Shown here piece after piece: positions 59,454 to 64,000 of a DNA stretch of 64,000 nucleotides (the first letter of the stretch is position 1; each line of letters begins with the position of its first letter). The DNA comes from Nanohaloarchaea archaeon SW_7_43_1. GTDB lineage: Archaea; Nanohalarchaeota; Nanosalinia; Nanosalinales; Nanosalinaceae. Location of the stretch: positions 62,001-126,000 of the forward strand of contig PXPE01000001.1 of the NCBI GenBank assembly GCA_003009795.1, given 5' to 3'. The notes beneath the pieces are model-generated. The model was given only the letters and a program-made list of their open reading frames with translations. It did not search any database and was not told the DNA's origin. The translations under genes and the position numbers were made by a program.

Positions 59454-62400
59454 CTAACCTGTGAACTGCCTCAACCCGCTCTGCCTGTTATCCTTGCCGA
59501 AAAGGCTTTGAAGAGTCTTGTTAAGAACTAGTATCTGCTGCCGGACATACGGCGATACCTCATACTCATCGATTATATCCTTGGAAGGTTGCATGTACTT
59601 CTTGATAGTGCCTTCGGAGATTGTGAGAAGTACCTTTCCATTACATTCCGGGCATTCAGCCGTTGCTTTCCCGGAAGGAGCGATGGTCTGGTTGGTTAGA
59701 GGCACCCTGCGGAACTTGGTGTTACAATCAACACAACGCATCTTCTGGGATGAGAAAGATCTCAAGTTACCTTTGATATCTGGTATGAAATGCTTGTTGA
59801 GTAAGAGCTCCGCAACTTTGTTTTCGTCTACAGCCTTGAATTTTTCTCCGATACCTAGTTGTGCCGAAGTCTTCTCGCTCATTTCATCTAGAGTTACGTA
59901 TTCGCTCTGTGTCGGGCCGTCCTCAATATTTGAGGTCTCGTGAGTGTAGCCATGATCATACGGTCTATCGCTATGTACAATATCTTCACCAATCTCGATA
60001 TCGGTCTCAATGTTCCAGGGCTTTTTGTACTCAGTGGTTTCCTCGTAGAAGCTGAGAGGATACTCATCCACCGTTTCGATCGCCCAGGCCTCATCATCAA
60101 CCTCATCAGGGTTTAAAACTGTTGAAAGGATTAAAGGCGCATCCATGGTCGCAGCTCCCGTCATGTCTGGAAGGAAATCTCTTGAAAAGTTCAGTAAGCC
60201 GTCCATAAGCAGTAGAATGGCGTCCTCGTCTCCGTCGCAATTGTTGGTAATTAAATTGTCCGTCGTGATAAAATTGTGAGTATTTTGCACTTCTATATCG
60301 TACATAAACTTTTCTTCAGCCTTTTCTATTTCTTTAGACTTTATAGGATCAAGTGTTATCTCCCCTCTAGCTTCTATCCTAGGACTTCTTTCTTTCGAGT
60401 AATCTTTCTCAAGGGCTTCCTGCTTTCTCTCTAGTTCAAAGCCAATCTGCTTTCCAAAGTTTACGGCATGTGAGGACCTGATATGAAGCTTATGGGATAC
60501 AAATGTTCTATCTTTGTAATGTTCCTCACCGTACTTGTCAATTAGTATTCCTCCTGCTTCTCTTTCCGAAGTATTGTATCTAGTAAATATACCGAATCTT
60601 TTCAGCATCAGATCAATATCATCGAGTAACCCTCTTGACACACTAGTGGCCTGAACATGTAGTCTGCCCTTCTCTACCGATCCATCTCCAGCGAAGTAAG
60701 CAGAAAGTAGCGGCTTTATCTTTGATTTAGGCACAGACTTAACGAATTCCGGTATTCTTTTTTCATGGGCTCCTGTACCTATTTCAAGCTCTTGGAAGAA
60801 CTCGTAGATTATCCTTGAACTTAAAGTCAGAATATGGTCTCCTTCCGAAGGCTCATATCCAAAGACGGACTTGATACAGTCTGTCATCTGTTCTTTCAGT
60901 TCTTCTTCTCCGAACGCGAAGCAGACTTGGTAGAATTCTTCACCCTTCTTCTCCGACTTCCTTGTATAACCTTCTGCTAGATAATATCCTAGCAGTTTCA
61001 TGAAATCATCATTTATCTCGATGTCATTGGACAGTTCAACGTTGTCTCGTTTTGCAGCAATTATTGCATCTCCAGAAATCTGATAATCCATACCTGCCTC
61101 CTGGGAAAGCCTGTCTAGAATCTTTAGTGGTACGGTTTCTCGATATCTGTAATTACCTAGTGTTTTCTTGCTGATTCCTAGTAGATCTGCTGAACTCTTC
61201 AAGCCGCCAAGCTCATCTATCAGGCGATTAAGAGTATCTACATCCTTTCTTATCACTATTCCTTCGGTATCAATAAAGTCAGTTAGATGAATTCCGTCTT
61301 TACTCTCAAACTCTACATCAATTTCCAGTGGCGCCAGAAGCCGATCTCCTTCATCAACTTCACGAGCTTTCTTCACACCTTTAGATGTTTTTAGCCTATG
61401 GTCGGGGAATACCTCAATCTTTCTTCCTGAAGCGGTTTCAAATTCAATCTTAAACTCTTGTGCAGGAGCCCTGTAAACTTTTGTTGCATCTGAAGCAGTA
61501 ACTTCATTATCTTCTTCAGATAAAACTGATATCTCGATCTCTTTCTCAACTGTACCAGTGCTATCGGTTTCTTTTTCGCCCTGAGCAGTCTCAAATATTT
61601 CCATAAGTTCTTTCTTTGTACCGTCAGCCAACTTTACTTCTGTATGGCCAGGAAGACAGTTGCGCCTCTTTCCTGCGTGCCAGTAAGGATGGGCATAGAT
61701 TCCTTTGGCTTCTGTAAAACCGATTATTCTCCCTACTGTTCCTCCTGATGTGTGTGGAGCTAACCCGATAACGAGCGATCCTATTAGATCCTCTTTCTTT
61801 TCTATATTGTAGTATGGCTCCATGTCGTAGAACTGTTCTAGGAGGTCATCAACGAAGTTGGCTACACTTATGAAGTATTCAGATGCTGGTATGGTTTTGT
61901 CGTTTTCCGGTATCACTATGTCCTGGGGTTTTAGCGCTAGGACTTGGTTGTCGTTTTCAAGCGGGTTGCCGTCTATGTCTTTGTTGTAGCCTAGCTCTCT
62001 GAGTTTTTCGACCGATACGTCGATCTCGGAGGGCTTAAAGTGGGTCATCGGGATGTCTGAGGCGTCGTATCTAACTGTTCCATCTTTGTTTACGTAAAGG
62101 CCGTGTTTTTCTCTCAGTAGTCCTTTCTCTACAGGTTCGACGTGCTTGTGTTTGCCGCTCATACCTCTTACTGATTTCAGAAGCTCCGGCAGATTTCTCA
62201 TCCCTAGGTTTTCCATCGCGTTGTCGATAAGTTTTCGTGTGTCTATTTCGGTGTACTTGTATCGCTCAATCCTCTGGTTGCCACATTTCTCACATTCATC
62301 TACTTCTTCATCGTGCTCATTGTCGCATTCCTTGCAGAACCAGATCGGGTTTGCCGGGGCGTCACAGTCGATACAGTAGGAGAAGTATGTGTATTCGTTG

Positions 62401-64000
62401 CATTTCGTGCACCGGTTGTGAAGTATTCTCTGTTTGACTTTTCCTTTCTCATCGTGTAATTTATTGTTGTAAGTTGCGGTAAGGTTTCTCATTCTGCCTC
62501 CTTCCTTCTTTCCGCAAGGGAAAAGCAACTGTGGGTCTCCTTTGATCGTTCTTTTCTCTGCTTTCTCCGGTCTGCCCATTCTGGATCCGAGATAATGAGG
62601 TGCCTGATCTCTTACCTCTATTCCTGAGACTTCCTGTATAAACTCCGGGATCTCGTTTTGGTTTTCGAGTTCAGGTTTTCTATCAGTATTCCCGAGAAGT
62701 CTATTCAGGACTTTGAGATCTTCTTTCCTTACTTTGATTTCGGCATCCTCAGTTTTATGCTGTACTAGTATATCTTCCAGGGCTTTCTTGGTCTTCTCGC
62801 CCGATAAGTCGTCTTCCTGTACAGAGCGGTATAATGCTTTGAATCTTTCAACCGAGGTTTCATCCCAATGATAAGTCCATTTCGGATGAAGCGGGATACC
62901 AAGTTTCTCTGAGATCTTGAATGCTTCCTCAGGGCTTGGATCTCTCTCTGAAAAATCTTTACCAAGTTTTACTCCCTGCTTTTCCAGTTCTTGAGCCAGT
63001 TCTTTTTCCCACCATTCCTCAACATAGGCTGAGGGTAGAAGTTTTTTGCCGTTCTCCAAAAACTCTCCGTAGGTTACGAGCATGTCACCGAGGAAAAGTA
63101 TTTCATCGACTTTTCTCTCCAGATCCCGTGCCTGTTCCCGAGATTCAACCTTGATTACTTCTCCGTTCTTTAATCGAACAACCGGCGGGTGTATCGTATC
63201 ACAGGCAGTTCCGACGGTTGCTTTACCAGGATATTCGACCTTGAACTGTGTTCCTATTGCAGCGAACCTTTCTGTGATCTCCATTGTCGCTGGATGGAAG
63301 GAGACGGCTGCCAGACCGTTAGTTCTTGAGTGTCCGTATCGAAGTCGGAATCCTCCTTTTTCTCCAGGATGACCTAGAACCGGTCTCCCTGCCGTCAGGG
63401 AGCCCAGGTATTTATCGGAAGGTGTGTAACCTTTCTGCTCAGAACTGTCTGAATCCTCGTCTCCTGAGGAGTGAATTGATTTCTGGAGCTCAATGTATTT
63501 TTCAACCCAGCTCCAGTGCTCAAGCTCGAACTCGGATCCCCATTTTTCAATTCTCTTCTCAATTTTTGGCGCTTTCAACGGTAAACCGTCAAGATAGACA
63601 AGACACATTCCTCCTCTAATCCGGTTGGTGTCGATCCTCTCTAAGTCTTTGTGGTTAGAGACATCTAATTGTTCGGTCGGGGAACCTGTTACCTCGACAG
63701 GAACGTTTTCCGCAATCATTTCTGTCTCCTCTCTGGTGGGATTGTACTGCTTTGCAGTAACCCTGTTGTAGTAGTCCTCAACCTCGGCTGCATATCTCTT
63801 GACGACGGTTTCCGAGGGTTTAAACCGGTCGAGACCGACTCCTATCCTCACATAATCGGCGAGAAGGACACTCATAGCGGAGGCGGTTCCTCCTGCGGAT
63901 CGAATAGGTCCTGAGTAGTAAATAGCAAGGTATTCAGAGCCGTCATCGTTTTCCCTTATTCTGATATCTCCTATTCCTTCAAGCGGTGCAGTGGTTATAC
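59454..64000 (-). CDS. polC: DNA polymerase D large subunit DP2, intein-containing precursor (start outside window)
   Basis: Catalytic subunit of the archaeal replicative polymerase D. The frame stays open to the right edge through YYSGPIRSAGGTASAM, so the N-terminus lies outside. The visible part contains the RYAAEVEDYYN and DTNRIRGGMCLVYLDG segments, a cluster of zinc motifs (CTKCNEYTYFSYCIDCD, then CKECD and CEKCG), the catalytic RRNCDGDEDA block (split by an intein), and a C-terminus RQSGLRQFTG resembling a PCNA-binding peptide. The small subunit DP1 is not in this window. Confidence 0.95.
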   Translation of the reverse strand, partial: ITTAPLEGIGDIRIRENDDGSEYLAIYYSGPIRSAGGTASAMSVLLADYVRIGVGLDRFKPSETVVKRYAAEVEDYYNRVTAKQYNPTREETEMIAENVPVEVTGSPTEQLDVSNHKDLERIDTNRIRGGMCLVYLDGLPLKAPKIEKRIEKWGSEFELEHWSWVEKYIELQKSIHSSGDEDSDSSEQKGYTPSDKYLGSLTAGRPVLGHPGEKGGFRLRYGHSRTNGLAAVSFHPATMEITERFAAIGTQFKVEYPGKATVGTACDTIHPPVVRLKNGEVIKVESREQARDLERKVDEILFLGDMLVTYGEFLENGKKLLPSAYVEEWWEKELAQELEKQGVKLGKDFSERDPSPEEAFKISEKLGIPLHPKWTYHWDETSVERFKALYRSVQEDDLSGEKTKKALEDILVQHKTEDAEIKVRKEDLKVLNRLLGNTDRKPELENQNEIPEFIQEVSGIEVRDQAPHYLGSRMGRPEKAEKRTIKGDPQLLFPCGKKEGGRMRNLTATYNNKLHDEKGKVKQRILHNRCTKCNEYTYFSYCIDCDAPANPIWFCKECDNEHDEEVDECEKCGNQRIERYKYTEIDTRKLIDNAMENLGMRNLPELLKSVRGMSGKHKHVEPVEKGLLREKHGLYVNKDGTVRYDASDIPMTHFKPSEIDVSVEKLRELGYNKDIDGNPLENDNQVLALKPQDIVIPENDKTIPASEYFISVANFVDDLLEQFYDMEPYYNIEKKEDLIGSLVIGLAPHTSGGTVGRIIGFTEAKGIYAHPYWHAGKRRNCLPGHTEVKLADGTKKELMEIFETAQGEKETDSTGTVEKEIEISVLSEEDNEVTASDATKVYRAPAQEFKIEFETASGRKIEVFPDHRLKTSKGVKKAREVDEGDRLLAPLEIDVEFESKDGIHLTDFIDTEGIVIRKDVDTLNRLIDELGGLKSSADLLGISKKTLGNYRYRETVPLKILDRLSQEAGMDYQISGDAIIAAKRDNVELSNDIEINDDFMKLLGYYLAEGYTRKSEKKGEEFYQVCFAFGEEELKEQMTDCIKSVFGYEPSEGDHILTLSSRIIYEFFQELEIGTGAHEKRIPEFVKSVPKSKIKPLLSAYFAGDGSVEKGRLHVQATSVSRGLLDDIDLMLKRFGIFTRYNTSEREAGGILIDKYGEEHYKDRTFVSHKLHIRSSHAVNFGKQIGFELERKQEALEKDYSKERSPRIEARGEITLDPIKSKEIEKAEEKFMYDIEVQNTHNFITTDNLITNNCDGDEDAILLLMDGLLNFSRDFLPDMTGAATMDAPLILSTVLNPDEVDDEAWAIETVDEYPLSFYEETTEYKKPWNIETDIEIGEDIVHSDRPYDHGYTHETSNIEDGPTQSEYVTLDEMSEKTSAQLGIGEKFKAVDENKVAELLLNKHFIPDIKGNLRSFSSQKMRCVDCNTKFRRVPLTNQTIAPSGKATAECPECNGKVLLTISEGTIKKYMQPSKDIIDEYEVSPYVRQQILVLNKTLQSLFGKDNRQSGLRQFTG
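60240..61658 (-). other. Intein in DP2 catalytic motif (RRN / CDGDEDA)
   Basis: 473 codons. It begins CLPGHTEVKLADGTKKELME and ends DNLITNN, with Cys as the +1 residue. The penultimate residue is Asn rather than the usual His. It carries two LAGLIDADG-type blocks, MKLLGYYLAEGYT and LLSAYFAGDGSVEKG, and a helix-turn-helix-like insert (SSADLLGISKKTLGNYRYRE). The insertion point interrupts the invariant NCDGDED sequence of the PolD active site, the site used by other archaeal DP2 inteins. Confidence 0.92.

Overview
The window reads as a stretch of chromosome from an extremely halophilic DPANN archaeon, most likely a member of the Nanohaloarchaeota. The archaeal assignment rests on two histones, RadA and RadB, family-D and family-B DNA polymerases, archaeal-type DnaG, an RPA-like protein, Cdc48/VAT and type II methionine aminopeptidase, and on leaderless genes with a TATA-like box about 25-30 nt before the start codon. 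The halophile assignment rests on the strongly Asp/Glu-rich proteins at moderate base composition. The lineage is inferred from gene content and compactness; no 16S gene is present.

Layout. 0-5.6 kb: end of tyrS, serS, two tandem nucleotidyltransferase-like paralogues and topA. 5.6-8.7 kb: a four-gene leftward operon (aroQ, pheA, aminotransferase, tyrA) covering chorismate to phenylalanine and tyrosine. 8.7-24.2 kb: radB, a VapBC-like pair, cdc48, two membrane-anchored DsbA-like oxidoreductases with cytoplasmic zinc fingers, DsbB, methionine aminopeptidase, a methyltransferase, malic enzyme, an Ogg2-like glycosylase, a cation/Ca2+ exchanger and intein-bearing PolB. 24.2-27.3 kb: an AT-rich accessory patch of unrecognised small genes (a lipoprotein, a secreted protein, one probable frameshift) interspersed with decayed tRNA-3'-end-like repeats.

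27.3-36.5 kb: a phosphoesterase, a histone, a DEDD exonuclease, a strongly structured intergenic segment (29.36-29.80 kb) that looks like a non-coding RNA, then grpE, dnaK and dnaJ with small genes between, a ZIP transporter and a DAO-family oxidoreductase. 36.7-44.8 kb: a cell-surface region with a presenilin-type protease, a secreted coiled-coil protein with an Lrp-like regulator, two secreted low-complexity Ala/Asp/Asn proteins, a Tat-exported metzincin-like protease, and a 580-nt gap full of inverted repeats. 44.9-50.4 kb: second histone, RPA, radA, an AbrB/PIN toxin-antitoxin pair, PRC-barrel, thpR, a membrane OB-fold protein, fxsA.

50.4-64 kb: an AmpS-like aminopeptidase, a two-domain cytidine deaminase homologue, tRNA-Thr(CGT) with a decayed copy of its 3' end 0.65 kb away (a mini-element), a C39-like peptidase, an RDD protein, an IMPDH/GMP reductase family enzyme, dnaG with a hairpin element upstream, a cassette of three related unknown proteins, a CBS/zinc-ribbon protein, and the intein-bearing large subunit of DNA polymerase D, cut by the right edge.

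Two themes connect the genes. Replication and repair proteins are concentrated here (TopA, PolB, PolD, DnaG, RPA, RadA, RadB, Ogg, histones), and both polymerases carry inteins in catalytic motifs and share a PCNA-binding-like tail. The second theme is extracytoplasmic disulfide chemistry and surface proteins (two DsbA-like, DsbB, a Cys-containing membrane partner, secreted and Tat-exported proteins).
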